Shown here piece after piece: positions 1-8,810 of a DNA stretch of 64,000 bases. This stretch comes from Curtobacterium sp. MCPF17_002. GTDB lineage: Bacteria; Actinomycetota; Actinomycetes; Actinomycetales; Microbacteriaceae. The translations under genes and the position numbers were made by a program. Location: assembly GCF_003234115.2 (NCBI RefSeq), contig NZ_CP126251.1, positions 2,728,001-2,792,000 of the forward strand, given 5' to 3'. The notes beneath the pieces are model-generated. The model saw only the letters and a program-made list of their open reading frames with translations, did no database searches and was not told where the DNA came from. Position 1 is the first letter of the stretch. Each line of letters starts with the position of its first letter.

Positions 1-409
1 GGTACACGACGCCCGTTGCGGGAGCGACGACGACGCCGGCGACGGGTTCCCAGGTCGCGGGATCGGCCTCGCCGCGGACGACCCCGATGCTCACGCCGTA
101 CTCCGGGCTGCCGTAGAGGTAGTTGACGGTGCCGTCGATGGGGTCGACCACCCAGGTCGTGCCGGACGTGCCGGCGCCGGTGCCGGACTCCTCGCCGAAG
201 AAGGCGTCGTCCGGCCGGGCCTCGGCGATGCGGGCACGGATGAGGGCTTCGACCTCCCGGTCGGCCGCGGTGACCACGTCGGCGATGCTCGACTTCCGGT
301 CGGCGACCTCGACGCCTTCTGCGCGACGGCGAGCGGCGAGGGCCGCGGCTTCACGGGCGATCGACTCGGCGAGGTCGGCGAACTGGGATGGCGTGAGCGC
401 AGCGGTCAT
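1..409 (-). CDS. Inositol monophosphatase family protein, cut at the window edge
   Basis: Only the first 136 residues are in the window. They contain the metal-binding motifs of the lithium-sensitive phosphatase superfamily: GEES (metal-binding Glu) near residue 75 and the WVVDPIDGTVNY motif near residues 86-97. An N-terminal helix is followed by a VVTAADREVE segment typical of the family. The enzyme would remove phosphate from inositol 1-phosphate or a related sugar phosphate in the cytosol. The ATG at 407-409 is chosen because homology starts right after it. The substrate cannot be told from this part. Family assignment is confident. Confidence 0.9.
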   Translation of the reverse strand, partial: MTAALTPSQFADLAESIAREAAALAARRRAEGVEVADRKSSIADVVTAADREVEALIRARIAEARPDDAFFGEESGTGAGTSGTTWVVDPIDGTVNYLYGSPEYGVSIGVVRGEADPATWEPVAGVVVAPATGVVY

Positions 410-432
410 CCATCGATCCTGCCAGGAACGAC

Positions 433-460
433 GAAAGCCCCGTCCGAGAACGGGGCTTTC
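433..460 (-). terminator. Hairpin terminator downstream of tRNA-Tyr
   Basis: GAAAGCCCC and GGGGCTTTC form a 9-bp stem with a 10-base loop. It starts 11 bases after the tRNA 3' end on the minus strand and is followed by a short T-containing tract. This is an intrinsic-terminator layout. Confidence 0.7.
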
Positions 461-470
461 GACGGTTGCG

Positions 471-552
471 TGGCAAGTGAGGGATTCGAACCCCCGAAGG
501 CTACGCCGGCTGATTTACAGTCAGATCCCTTTGGCCGCTTGGGTAACTTGCC
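471..552 (-). tRNA. tRNA-Tyr (GTA anticodon)
   Basis: Read on the minus strand, the sequence folds as a class II tRNA. The acceptor stem is GGCAAGT paired with ACTTGCC, with discriminator A. The anticodon GTA is at plus positions 516-518 in a CTGTAAA loop. A long variable arm and the T-loop GGTTCGAATCC follow. The CCA end is not encoded. A possible -10 box (TATGCT) lies at 600-605 on the minus strand. Confidence 0.96.
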
Positions 553-678
553 ATGTGCGCACCCAGCCGGTGTGGTCACCAACCGAAGGCGCGCATGAAA
601 GCATAGCGGATTGGAAACGGTGCTCGTGACCACGGCGAGGCGACCCGTGGGGGCCGAACCGCGCCTCCCGTCCGCCGA

Positions 679-684
679 TAGGCT
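679..684 (+). promoter_or_regulatory. -10 box (TAGGCT) of a leaderless yajQ promoter
   Basis: TAGGCT ends 7 bases before the ATG at 692, so transcription should begin at or next to the start codon. No ribosome-binding site lies upstream of the ATG. Confidence 0.6.
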
Positions 685-691
685 GTCCCGC

Positions 692-1180
692 ATGGCAGAC
701 AGCTCCTTCGACGTGGTCAGCAAGGTCGACAAGATGGAGGCGGAGAACGCCCTCAACCAGGCCGCCAAGGAGATCGACCAGCGGTACGACTTCAAGGGTG
801 CCGACGCGTCGATCGCGTTCAGCGGCGAAGACGTCCTCATCAAGGCGAACTCCGAAGAGCGCGCGAAGGCCGTCCTCGACGTCCTGCAGAGCAAGGCGAT
901 CAAGCGGAACATCAGCCTGAAGAGCCTCGACGCGGGCGACCCGTACCCCTCGGGCAAGGAGTACCGCATCGAGGTGAAGTTCAAGAACGGCATCGAGCAG
1001 GACGTCGCGAAGAAGATCGGTGCCTTCCTGCGCGCCAACGCGGCGAAGAGCGTGAAGAGCCAGATCCAGGGCGACGAGCTCCGGGTGTCCTCGAAGAGCC
1101 GCGACGACCTGCAGAACACGATCCAGCTCCTCAAGGGTGAAGAGTTCGACGTTCCGCTGCAGTTCATCAACTTCCGCTGA
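692..1180 (+). CDS. yajQ: YajQ family cyclic-di-GMP/nucleotide-binding protein
   Basis: The 162-residue protein matches the YajQ (DUF520) family over its full length. It starts MADSSFDVVSKVDKMEAENA and ends DVPLQFINFR, both strongly conserved. Characterised members bind cyclic di-GMP or nucleic acid as a small two-domain ferredoxin-like protein; the role in actinobacteria is unclear. The ATG at 692 is preferred over a longer upstream frame because it matches the family N-terminus and follows a TAGGCT -10 box at leaderless spacing. It is monocistronic and followed 42 bases later by cls. Confidence 0.95.
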   Translation: MADSSFDVVSKVDKMEAENALNQAAKEIDQRYDFKGADASIAFSGEDVLIKANSEERAKAVLDVLQSKAIKRNISLKSLDAGDPYPSGKEYRIEVKFKNGIEQDVAKKIGAFLRANAAKSVKSQIQGDELRVSSKSRDDLQNTIQLLKGEEFDVPLQFINFR

Positions 1181-1222
1181 CGCCGCGGTCCCCCGAAGCA
1201 CAGAACCCGACACCGGCACCCC

Positions 1223-2683
1223 GTGGAGCACTGGCTCACCGTCGCGATCACCGTCCTCCTGGTCCTGCTGGACCTGGCGATCCGCGTCTTCTCGATCATC
1301 TACGTCCCGATCAACCGGAAGCCGCAGACCGCGACGGCCTGGTTGCTCGCGATCTTCCTCATCCCGTACGTCGGGTTCATCGTCTTCCTCCTCATCGGCT
1401 CGACGAAGCTCCCGCAAGCACGGCGTGAGAAGCAGACCGAGATCAACGCGTACATCCTCGAGCAGACCGAGGGCATCGAGCGGGTGCGCCGGGACCACCC
1501 GTGGCCGCTGTGGCTCGAGAGCATCACGACGCTGAACCGGCAGCTCGGCGCGATGCCGCTCGTCGGTGGCAACTCGGCGGAGCTGTACCCGGACTACGAG
1601 GAGTCCATCGCCGAGATGGCACGTGCGATCGACCAGTCGCGTCGGTTCGTGCACGTCGAGTTCTACATCGCGACGATCGACGACACCACGCGCCCGTTCT
1701 TCGATGCCCTCGCCCGCGCGCAGGCCCGGGGTGTCTCGGTGCGGTTCCTGCTCGACCACTGGGCCAGCCGCGGCTACCCCGGGTACAAGGAGACGCTGGC
1801 GTTCATGGACGGCGCCGGCATCGAGTGGCACCTCATGCTGCCGCTCCTGCCGCTGCAGGGGAAGTTCCAGCGCCCGGACCTCCGCAACCACCGGAAGATC
1901 ATGGTGATCGACGGTTCGGTGGCGTTCACCGGGTCGCAGAACCTCATCGACAGCTCGTACGACCTCAAGTCGCACCTCGACAAGGGCATGGTCTACAAGG
2001 ACCTGTTCGCCCGGTTCGAGGGTCCGGTCGTGGCCGGCCTCAACGCCCTGTTCGTGACCGACTGGTACAGCGAGACCGACGAGCTGCTGCTGCGCGAGAG
2101 CGACCCGGTGCAACGGGCGGACCGCGGCGACGCGCTGGACTGCCAGGTCGTGCCGTCCGGGCCGGGCTTCGACGGCGAGAACAACCTGCGCCTCTTCAAC
2201 GCGCTGCTCTACTCCGCGCAGCAGAAGGTGTCGATCACGTCGCCGTACTTCGTGCCGGACGACTCGATGCTCTACGCCATCACGACGACCGCGCAGCGCG
2301 GGGTCGAGGTCGAGCTGTTCGTCGGCGAGATGGGCGACCACGCCATGACCTGGCACGCCCAGCGCTCCTACTACGAGGGCCTCCTCCGCGCCGGCGTGAA
2401 GATCTGGCTGTACCGGGCACCGACGATCCTGCACGCGAAGCACTTCACGATCGACGACGAGGTGTCGGTGATCGGGTCGAGCAATATGGACATGCGGTCG
2501 TTCAGCCTCAACCTCGAGGTCTCGGTGATGGTCCGTGGGCGGCGCTTCGTCGACGCGCTGCGCGAGGTCCAGGAGGCCTACAAGGAGCACAGCTTCGAGC
2601 TCACGCTCGACGCGTGGGTGAAGCGGCCGCGCCGGTCCCAGGTGCTCGACAACGTCGCGCGGCTCACGGCGGCGCTGCAGTAG
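1223..2683 (+). CDS. cls: Cardiolipin synthase (phospholipase D family)
   Basis: The 486-residue enzyme condenses phosphatidylglycerol units to cardiolipin at the membrane. Two hydrophobic segments at about residues 5-25 and 40-60 form the PLDc_N domain. Two HKD motifs follow: HRKIMVIDGSVAFTGSQN near residue 225 and HAKHFTIDDEVSVIGSSN near residue 405. Both catalytic His and Lys residues are intact. The GTG at 1223 gives the usual N-terminus. It is convergent with the acyltransferase gene, with a palindromic repeat between. A second, stand-alone PLDc_N protein is encoded near 10.7 kb. Confidence 0.95.
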   Translation: MEHWLTVAITVLLVLLDLAIRVFSIIYVPINRKPQTATAWLLAIFLIPYVGFIVFLLIGSTKLPQARREKQTEINAYILEQTEGIERVRRDHPWPLWLESITTLNRQLGAMPLVGGNSAELYPDYEESIAEMARAIDQSRRFVHVEFYIATIDDTTRPFFDALARAQARGVSVRFLLDHWASRGYPGYKETLAFMDGAGIEWHLMLPLLPLQGKFQRPDLRNHRKIMVIDGSVAFTGSQNLIDSSYDLKSHLDKGMVYKDLFARFEGPVVAGLNALFVTDWYSETDELLLRESDPVQRADRGDALDCQVVPSGPGFDGENNLRLFNALLYSAQQKVSITSPYFVPDDSMLYAITTTAQRGVEVELFVGEMGDHAMTWHAQRSYYEGLLRAGVKIWLYRAPTILHAKHFTIDDEVSVIGSSNMDMRSFSLNLEVSVMVRGRRFVDALREVQEAYKEHSFELTLDAWVKRPRRSQVLDNVARLTAALQ

Positions 2684-2688
2684 CGGAC

Positions 2689-2724
2689 GGCCTGGAGGCG
2701 CGGCTCGCCTCCGTCGCGCCGGCC
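2689..2724. repeat. GGAGGCG palindromic repeat, short-stem variant
   Basis: The core GGAGGCG-CGGCT-CGCCTCC (2694-2712) lies just after the cls stop. A 36-base block here differs at only three positions from 59243-59278, which is inside a coding region. It belongs to the dispersed palindrome family also seen at 16217, 29156, 38946, 42218, 52219 and 63160. Confidence 0.75.
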
Positions 2725-2765
2725 CGGGTTGCGTCTCGGTGCGGTGCGGTGCGGTGCGGGTGCGG

Positions 2766-3884
2766 TCAGCGGCTCGCGGGGACGAGGCCGGTCAGGGTCG
2801 CGGTCAGTCGCTCCAGGGGGCCCCGCCCGAGGAAGCGCCGCCACAGCATCGCGAAGAGCACCGACCCGATGGCGAACCAGGCCCAGGCCACTCCCGAGTC
2901 GGGGGACGTCGGCAGCAGCGCGAGCACGACGAGGTGCCCCGCGTACACGGTGAGCGGCATCGAGCCGACCGCAGCCAGGGGGAACGCGACGCGCTCGGCG
3001 GATCGGGAACGTCCGTCGAACAGCAGCGTGCACAGGGCGATCACCGCGACCGCGACCCCGGCGGTGCCGACCACGTCGACGACCGAGGACGAGTGGTCCC
3101 GCGGTGACAGGACGAGCTGCGCGAGCGCCTCGGCCGGGGTGCTCCCCTGCCCGGCGTACGGCACGCCCGGGAACGCGAGGGCAGCGTCGACCGGCACGGG
3201 CGCGAGGAGGTTCCCGACGACGTACGCGACGGCGGCGACCACTGCACCGGACGCGAGGAGCGCGACCTGGGTGCGCCGCGCCTCCAGGCCCGCCCGCGCG
3301 ACCGCGAGACCGACCAGGACGTACGCCAGGAAGGTGACCACGGGGTAGACGAGACCGAGCTGCACCTCCCACATGCCGGCGTCCGCGTAGAGCGGCACGA
3401 CGCCGAGCGCGACGAACGGCGAGAGCACCGCGCAGACCGCCGCGAGGACGAGCAGCCACCTCGCGGGGACCCGCAGGACCGGGATCGCGAGCAGGAAGAG
3501 CACGCCGTAGGTCGGCAGGATCACGTACACCGGTGTCTGCAGGGCCATCAGGAGCAGACCGATGGCGACCACGACCGCGGCACGGATCGCGAGCCGCGCG
3601 CGGACACGTCCGATCGCCGGTGGCCCCGGTGGGCGGGTCCGTCCACTCGTCAGGCCGATCGAGACGCCCGCGAGGACGGCGAACAACGACGAGGAACGGC
3701 CGTGCGCGACGGCGGCCCACGTGCCCGGGTCGGACCAGTCGAGCTGGTCCGCGATGCCGCCGACGTGGGTCGCCATCATGCCGAGCAAGGCCAGGGCGCG
3801 TGCGACGTCGACGCCCTGCAGTCGGATGCCGGAGACGGGCACACCCCGCATCGCGGTGCGCGGTGCGGGGTGTGCGGTCGTCAT
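2766..3884 (-). CDS. Multi-pass membrane acyltransferase-like protein (DUF418/DUF1624 type)
   Basis: The 372-residue protein has about ten hydrophobic segments. It begins its core with RLQGVDVARALALLGMMATH, the signature of DUF1624/DUF418 heparan-alpha-glucosaminide N-acetyltransferase-like proteins. Its C-terminus (WRRFLGRGPLERL) is DUF418-like. Such proteins probably move acyl groups onto cell-surface glycans, but the substrate is not known. The ATG at 3882-3884 is the first start before the conserved segment. It lies 20 bases downstream of the ferredoxin reductase gene on the same strand and may share its transcript. Confidence 0.75.
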   Translation of the reverse strand: MTTAHPAPRTAMRGVPVSGIRLQGVDVARALALLGMMATHVGGIADQLDWSDPGTWAAVAHGRSSSLFAVLAGVSIGLTSGRTRPPGPPAIGRVRARLAIRAAVVVAIGLLLMALQTPVYVILPTYGVLFLLAIPVLRVPARWLLVLAAVCAVLSPFVALGVVPLYADAGMWEVQLGLVYPVVTFLAYVLVGLAVARAGLEARRTQVALLASGAVVAAVAYVVGNLLAPVPVDAALAFPGVPYAGQGSTPAEALAQLVLSPRDHSSSVVDVVGTAGVAVAVIALCTLLFDGRSRSAERVAFPLAAVGSMPLTVYAGHLVVLALLPTSPDSGVAWAWFAIGSVLFAMLWRRFLGRGPLERLTATLTGLVPASR

Positions 3885-3904
3885 GACGGCGTCGAGTCGG
3901 CGAG

Positions 3905-5341
3905 TCAGCTCGTGCGGGCGTCGGCGTCGGCGGGGGCCTGCGCGACAGTGTTCGCAGCGTCGGCGTCGCCGTGCGGGGCCACGGCGTCGGCGCGGCCGAG
4001 GGAGACCTCGACCATCTCGTCACGCGGGACGACCTTGATGCGCTCGCGCCCGGCAGCCTGGCCGAGGGCGAGCTCGTGGGCGTCGAGGTTGTGCCAGCCG
4101 TCCAGGTCGGTGTACTCGACCCCGCGGGCGGCGAGGAGTGCCGGGACGGCGCCCTCGGAGGTGTCCTCGGGCGTCCACCAGCTCGCCTGGTCGTTGACGA
4201 TGTGCTGCACGGTCTCCATCGCGTCGGACTTCGTGTGCCCGATGAGGCCGACCGGCCCGCGCTTGATCCAGCCGGTGGCGTACACGCCGGGGATCTGCTG
4301 GTTGTCGTCGTCCAGGACCTGGCCCTCGTGGTTCGGGATGACCCCGTGGCGCTCGTCGAACGGCACGCCCGGCAGCGATGAGCCGAAGTAGCCCACTGCA
4401 CGGTAGGCCGCCTGGACCGGGATCTCACGGATCTCGCCGGTGCCCTCGACGCCGCCCTGCCCGTTCGGACGGGTGCGCTCGTACCGGATGGCGGTGAGGC
4501 GGCCGTCCTCGCCGACGAACTCGAGGGGCTTCGCGTAGAAGTGCAGGTGCAGGCGGCGGCTCGCCTGCCCGGTCTCCCGGGTGCGCCACTGCTCGAGCAC
4601 GCGGTTCATCACCATGACCTGCTTGTTCGTGGCGATGGCGTTCTTCGAGGCCTCGTCGTGGTCGAAGTCCTCGTCGTAGACGATCATGTCGACGTCGCGG
4701 AGCTCGCCGAGCTCGCGGAGCTCGAGCGGGGTGAACTTCACCTGCGCGGGTCCGCGACGGCCGAAGACGTGCACGTCGGTGACCGGGGAGGCCTTGAGTC
4801 CCTGGTGGACGTTCGCCGGGATCTCGGTCGGCAGGAGGTCGTCGGCGTGCTTCGCGAGGATGCGGGACACGTCGAGGGCGACGTTGCCGTTGCCGATCAC
4901 CGCGACGCTCTCGGCCGTGAGCGGCCAGGTGCGCGGGACGTCGGGGTGCCCGTCGAACCAGCTGACGAACTCCGCCGCGCCGTACGAGCCCTCGAGCTCG
5001 ACGCCGGGGACGTCGAGGTCGGCGTCCTTGATCGCGCCCGTCGAGAACACGACCGCGTGGTAGTGCTTCCGGAGGTCGTCGAGGGTGATGTCCTCGCCGA
5101 AGCGGACGTTGCCGAAGAGCCGGACGACCCCGCGGTCGAGGACGTCCCGCAGGGCGTTGACGATGCCCTTGATCCGGGGGTGGTCCGGGGCGACGCCGTA
5201 CCGGACCAGGCCGTACGGCGCGGGGAGCTGCTCGAACAGGTCGATCGACACGTCGTGGCCGTGGGCCTCGCGCAGCAGGATGTCCGCGGCGTAGATGCCG
5301 GCGGGGCCGGCGCCGACGATGGCGACTCGGAGGGTGGGCAC
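3905..5341 (-). CDS. fprA: Ferredoxin/adrenodoxin-type NADP+ reductase
   Basis: The 478-residue FAD enzyme resembles mycobacterial FprA and mitochondrial adrenodoxin reductase. It carries the FAD-binding VAIVGAGPAGIYAADILL at the N-terminus, the NADP-binding VAVIGNGNVALDVSRIL near residue 150, and the C-terminal TGWIKRGPVGLIGHTKSDA typical of the group. It should pass electrons from NADPH to ferredoxin. I chose GTG at 5339-5341: a GGAGA ribosome-binding site lies 7-8 bases upstream and the Rossmann fold begins at once. A start at 5407 would add 22 poorly conserved residues. Confidence 0.93.
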   Translation of the reverse strand: MPTLRVAIVGAGPAGIYAADILLREAHGHDVSIDLFEQLPAPYGLVRYGVAPDHPRIKGIVNALRDVLDRGVVRLFGNVRFGEDITLDDLRKHYHAVVFSTGAIKDADLDVPGVELEGSYGAAEFVSWFDGHPDVPRTWPLTAESVAVIGNGNVALDVSRILAKHADDLLPTEIPANVHQGLKASPVTDVHVFGRRGPAQVKFTPLELRELGELRDVDMIVYDEDFDHDEASKNAIATNKQVMVMNRVLEQWRTRETGQASRRLHLHFYAKPLEFVGEDGRLTAIRYERTRPNGQGGVEGTGEIREIPVQAAYRAVGYFGSSLPGVPFDERHGVIPNHEGQVLDDDNQQIPGVYATGWIKRGPVGLIGHTKSDAMETVQHIVNDQASWWTPEDTSEGAVPALLAARGVEYTDLDGWHNLDAHELALGQAAGRERIKVVPRDEMVEVSLGRADAVAPHGDADAANTVAQAPADADARTS

Positions 5342-5441
5342 TGATCGTCTCCAGTTTCGTTTCGGGTCGGGTGCTCCCGATGGGCTGTTCTGCTGGTGCT
5401 CGGTCACGCCGAACCGCGTTGCGCCGCGCGGCGCGGCCCGG

Positions 5442-6521
5442 TCAGCGGCGGCGTTCCACGACGGACTCGGCGAATCGGATCAACGCCCGCTTCACCGTCC
5501 CGTCGGGGAGCGGTGCGAGCGCGTCGACCGCCTCGGTCGCCCACCGGACCGCGACGGCCAAGGTGGCGGAGGTGGCCTCGTGCTCGCGGAGTGCGGCGAC
5601 CGCGGACTGGTACGGCGCGGAGTCGACCACGTCGTCCGGTGCCGCGTTCACGTCTCGCTCGATCCGTTCGACGAGCGCGACCGCGTCCGGCGCCCCGGTC
5701 GCGGCGAGGCGACGGAGCTGCAGCAGCGGCAGGGTGTCGACGCCGGCGCGGAGGTCGTTGCCGGCGATCTTGCCGGTCTTCGCCTTCGCCGGCGCGAGGT
5801 CGATGACGTCGTCGACGAGCTGAAAGGCCACGCCGACCTTCTCGCCGAACGTGCCGACGGCGTCGAGGTAGGACCGGTCGGCGCCGGAGAACATCACGCC
5901 GGCGCGGGCGGCCGTGGCGATGAGGGACCCCGTCTTGTCGCTGAGCACCTGGATGTAGTGCTCGACCGGGTCGTCCTCGGGCTGCGGGCCGGTGGTCTCG
6001 TGGAGCTGGCCCATGCAGAGGCGCTGGAAGGTCTCGGCCTGCATCCGGATGCCCTCGGTGCCGAGGTCGGCCGTGATGAGGCTGGCGCGTGCGAACAGCA
6101 GGTCACCGGTGAGGATGGCGACGTTGTTGCCGTAGGTGACGTGCGCTGCCGGGACGCCGCGGCGGACCGGCGCCTCGTCCATGACGTCGTCGTGGTAGAG
6201 CGACGCCAGGTGGGTGGTCTCGATGCTCACCGCGGCCTTCACCACGGCATCGGTCACGCCGTCGCCGAGCTGGGCGATGAGGAGCGTCAGGGTCGGTCGG
6301 ATTCGCTTGCCGCCCGCGGAGAGCAGGTACCGGCTCGTGGTGTCGGCGAGGGTGTCCGTCGAGCGCATCGCTTCTTCGAGGCCCTGCTCGACGAGTTCGA
6401 GCCCGTCGTCGACGGCCGAGATGAACCGACGCTCCGCGGGGGTGGCGAACAATCGCTCGCCGATGCCCAACGAGGCGCGGAGACTCGGTGCACGACGTGC
6501 GACCGGGACGCTCGGGTTCAA
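5442..6521 (-). CDS. Polyprenyl diphosphate synthase (menaquinone side chain)
   Basis: The 359-residue trans-isoprenyl diphosphate synthase extends an allylic diphosphate with isopentenyl diphosphate. Both aspartate-rich motifs are present: LYHDDVMDEA near residue 110 and QLVDDVIDLA near residue 240, with the GGKRIRP substrate-binding motif near residue 70. Its place 30 bases after menG and among men genes argues that it makes the menaquinone tail; chain length cannot be read from sequence. It starts with TTG at 6519-6521 behind a GGAG site. Confidence 0.93.
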   Translation of the reverse strand: MNPSVPVARRAPSLRASLGIGERLFATPAERRFISAVDDGLELVEQGLEEAMRSTDTLADTTSRYLLSAGGKRIRPTLTLLIAQLGDGVTDAVVKAAVSIETTHLASLYHDDVMDEAPVRRGVPAAHVTYGNNVAILTGDLLFARASLITADLGTEGIRMQAETFQRLCMGQLHETTGPQPEDDPVEHYIQVLSDKTGSLIATAARAGVMFSGADRSYLDAVGTFGEKVGVAFQLVDDVIDLAPAKAKTGKIAGNDLRAGVDTLPLLQLRRLAATGAPDAVALVERIERDVNAAPDDVVDSAPYQSAVAALREHEATSATLAVAVRWATEAVDALAPLPDGTVKRALIRFAESVVERRR

Positions 6522-6551
6522 GTGCTGCTCCGTGGTTCGGGGGTGGACCGG

Positions 6552-7373
6552 TCAGCCGGCGGTGGGTTCGGCACCGGGCTGCTCGACGCTGGTCTGGTCG
6601 ACGGTGGGCTGCTCGCCGGTGTGCTGGTGCTCGCGGCGCGCCTTCGCGCGTCGGGCGACGGATTCACGGACGGGCTCGGCCACGGGCTTCCGCCCACGGT
6701 GCAGCGCGACGATGCCGGCGGTGAGGTTCCGGTACGCCACCATCGTGAACCCGACGCCGCGGAGCCACTGGCTGAGCACCTGCTGCTCCGGCCAGGCCTC
6801 GATCGACTCGGCGAGGTAGCGGTAGGCGGCCGGGTTGCTCGACGACAGCCGTGCGACGCCGGGCAGGACCCGCTTGAGGTAGGCGCCGTACCCGAGACGG
6901 AGCAGTGCGAGCGGCGGGGTGGAGAACTCGCAGATCACGACACGGCCACCCGGCTTGAGGACGCGCAGCATCTCGCTGAGGGCCTGCTTCGGGTCGTTCA
7001 CGTTGCGGAGGCCGAACGAGATCGAGACCGCGTCGAACGAGTCGTCGTCGAACGGCAGGTGCTCGGCGTCGCCCTCGACGAAGGTGATCTCGGGGTGGCG
7101 TTCGCGTCCGACGGCGATCATGCCGGCGGAGAGGTCGAGCGCGGTGACCTCGGCGCCCTTCTTCGCGAACGCGGCAGCGCTCGTGCCGGTGCCGGCGGCG
7201 ATGTCGAGGACGCGCTCGCCGGGCTGGGGATCGACCGCTCGTACCGTCGCGACACGCCACAGCGGGGCGTTGCCCGCGGAGAGGATGTCGTTCGTGAGGT
7301 CGTACTTCGCGGCGACGTCGTCGAACATGGCCGCCACCTCGTCCGGGCGCTTGTTCAGGTCCGCTCTGCTCAC
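6552..7373 (-). CDS. menG: Demethylmenaquinone methyltransferase (MenG/UbiE)
   Basis: The 273-residue SAM-dependent methyltransferase performs the last step of menaquinone synthesis. It has the UbiE signature VAAMFDDVAAKYDLTND at the N-terminus, the SAM motif VLDIAAGTGTSA, and FGLRNVNDPKQALSEM further on. A C-terminal tail of about 40 residues rich in Glu and Gln (EHQHTGEQPTVDQTSVEQ) goes beyond the family core and is probably disordered. GTG at 7371-7373 is chosen because a TAGGAT -10 box ends 7 bases upstream. It is first in a two-gene unit with the polyprenyl synthase and diverges from menF. Confidence 0.95.
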   Translation of the reverse strand: MSRADLNKRPDEVAAMFDDVAAKYDLTNDILSAGNAPLWRVATVRAVDPQPGERVLDIAAGTGTSAAAFAKKGAEVTALDLSAGMIAVGRERHPEITFVEGDAEHLPFDDDSFDAVSISFGLRNVNDPKQALSEMLRVLKPGGRVVICEFSTPPLALLRLGYGAYLKRVLPGVARLSSSNPAAYRYLAESIEAWPEQQVLSQWLRGVGFTMVAYRNLTAGIVALHRGRKPVAEPVRESVARRAKARREHQHTGEQPTVDQTSVEQPGAEPTAG

Positions 7374-7380
7374 CCACAAC

Positions 7381-7386
7381 ATCCTA
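7381..7386 (-). promoter_or_regulatory. -10 box (TAGGAT) of leaderless menG promoter
   Basis: TAGGAT on the minus strand ends 7 bases before the GTG at 7373. It lies 59 bases from the opposing menF -10 box. Confidence 0.6.
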
Positions 7387-7444
7387 GAGGTCCCGGCCGA
7401 GCGTTCCCCCGTGTGCAGCGCGGGTGACGGTGGAACCCTGCGCG

Positions 7445-7450
7445 TACGAT
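7445..7450 (+). promoter_or_regulatory. -10 box (TACGAT) of leaderless menF promoter
   Basis: TACGAT ends 6 bases before the GTG at 7457, which fits a leaderless transcript. Confidence 0.6.
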
Positions 7451-7456
7451 CGGTCC

Positions 7457-8716
7457 GTGACCCGAACCACCACGGCGGCCCCACCGCTGACGGTCTCGAC
7501 CCGGATCCTCGACGACCCGGGCGCCGTCCTCCGCCACACCCTCCGGGACAGCCCGCTCGCCTTCGTCCGGAACGGCGACGGCATCGTCGGGATCGGCGAG
7601 GCGCTGCGGTTCACCTTCAGCGGTCCCGAGCGGATGCGCGACGCCTCGGCGGCGTGGCGCCGCCTCGTGGCGGACGCCGTGGTCGACGACCCGGTGCAGC
7701 TCCGCGGGACGGGGCTGGTGGCGTTCGGCGCGTTCACGTTCGCCGACGACTCCGCCGAGACGAGCGTGCTCATCGTGCCGCGCGTCGTGATCGGCCGACG
7801 TCGCGGCAAGGCGTGGCTCACCGCCGTCGACACCACGCCCGATCCGGAGCCCCTGACCTTCACCCGCACCTCGGCCCCGGTGCCCCGCGTCGGGGAGCAC
7901 GTCTCGGTGCGGCTGACACCCGGTCGGATCGACCCCGACACGTACGCCGCGCGCGTCGCCGACGCCGTCCGCCGGATCGCCGCGGGTGACGCCGAGAAGG
8001 TCGTCCTCGCCCGTGACCTCGTCGGGCAGCTCCCGCCGGGCGCGGATCGTCGGGCGCTCCTGCTGGACCTCGCCGACACCTACCCGCAGTGCGTCACCTT
8101 CGCGGTCGACGGCCTGGTCGGGGCGACCCCCGAGACCCTGGCCCGCACGGACGGCACGCGGCTGTCCGCCCGGGTGCTCGCCGGCAGTGCGGCCCGCGGT
8201 GCCGACGCGGTGTCCGACCGCGCCGCAGCCGAGGCCCTCGCCGCGAGTGCGAAGGACGTCGGCGAACACGCGTTCGCGATCGACAGCCTCCTCGCCGCGC
8301 TCGGCCCGATCGCCACCGACCTGCGTGCCGACCCGGAGCCCTTCCGGTTGCAGCTGCCGAACCTCTGGCACCTCGCCACCGACGTCCAGGCGACCCTGCC
8401 GGTCGGGACGACCTCCCTCGACGTGGCCGACGCGCTGCACCCCACGGCCGCCGTCGCCGGCACCCCGACCGACGTCGCCGTCCGGCTCGTCGCCGAGCTC
8501 GAGGGCGCCGACCGCGGACGCTACGCCGGACCCGTCGGCTGGCTCGGTGCGAACGGCGACGGCGAGTGGATGCTCGCGCTCCGCAGTGCGCAGATCTCCG
8601 AGGACGGCGCCGTCCGGGCCTGGGCGGGCGCGGGCATCGTGGCCGGCTCCGATCCGGAACGCGAGGTCGCCGAGACGGCGCTGAAGTTCCGTCCGATCAC
8701 CGACGCCCTGGCCTGA
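7457..8716 (+). CDS. menF: Isochorismate synthase
   Basis: The 419-residue chorismate-binding enzyme converts chorismate to isochorismate, the first committed step toward menaquinone. The C-terminal catalytic part has AGDAEKVVLARD (catalytic Lys), HPTAAVAGTP, GRYAGPVGW and AGAGIVAGSDPE. An isochorismate synthase used for siderophores would look alike; the men gene neighbours decide for menaquinone. The GTG at 7457 follows a -10 box at leaderless spacing. It is convergent with menD. Confidence 0.93.
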   Translation: MTRTTTAAPPLTVSTRILDDPGAVLRHTLRDSPLAFVRNGDGIVGIGEALRFTFSGPERMRDASAAWRRLVADAVVDDPVQLRGTGLVAFGAFTFADDSAETSVLIVPRVVIGRRRGKAWLTAVDTTPDPEPLTFTRTSAPVPRVGEHVSVRLTPGRIDPDTYAARVADAVRRIAAGDAEKVVLARDLVGQLPPGADRRALLLDLADTYPQCVTFAVDGLVGATPETLARTDGTRLSARVLAGSAARGADAVSDRAAAEALAASAKDVGEHAFAIDSLLAALGPIATDLRADPEPFRLQLPNLWHLATDVQATLPVGTTSLDVADALHPTAAVAGTPTDVAVRLVAELEGADRGRYAGPVGWLGANGDGEWMLALRSAQISEDGAVRAWAGAGIVAGSDPEREVAETALKFRPITDALA

Positions 8717-8755
8717 CGGAGAGCGCCGGGTCGCGCCGGCTCGCGCCAGCTCGTC

Positions 8756-8800
8756 GAGACACCGCCGGACGGTCGACACCGCCCGAACCGGCGGTGTCTC
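8756..8800. terminator. Bidirectional hairpin between menF and menD
   Basis: GAGACACCGCCGG (8756-8768) pairs with CCGGCGGTGTCTC (8788-8800), a perfect 13-bp stem with a 19-base loop between the convergent stops. No T-run follows. Confidence 0.6.
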
Positions 8801-8810
8801 ACGCGCCCGC

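Noticed and set aside
521..2590. A 689-codon frame opposite yajQ and cls
   Set aside because: It is antisense to two conserved genes and crosses the tRNA, so it is not a gene.
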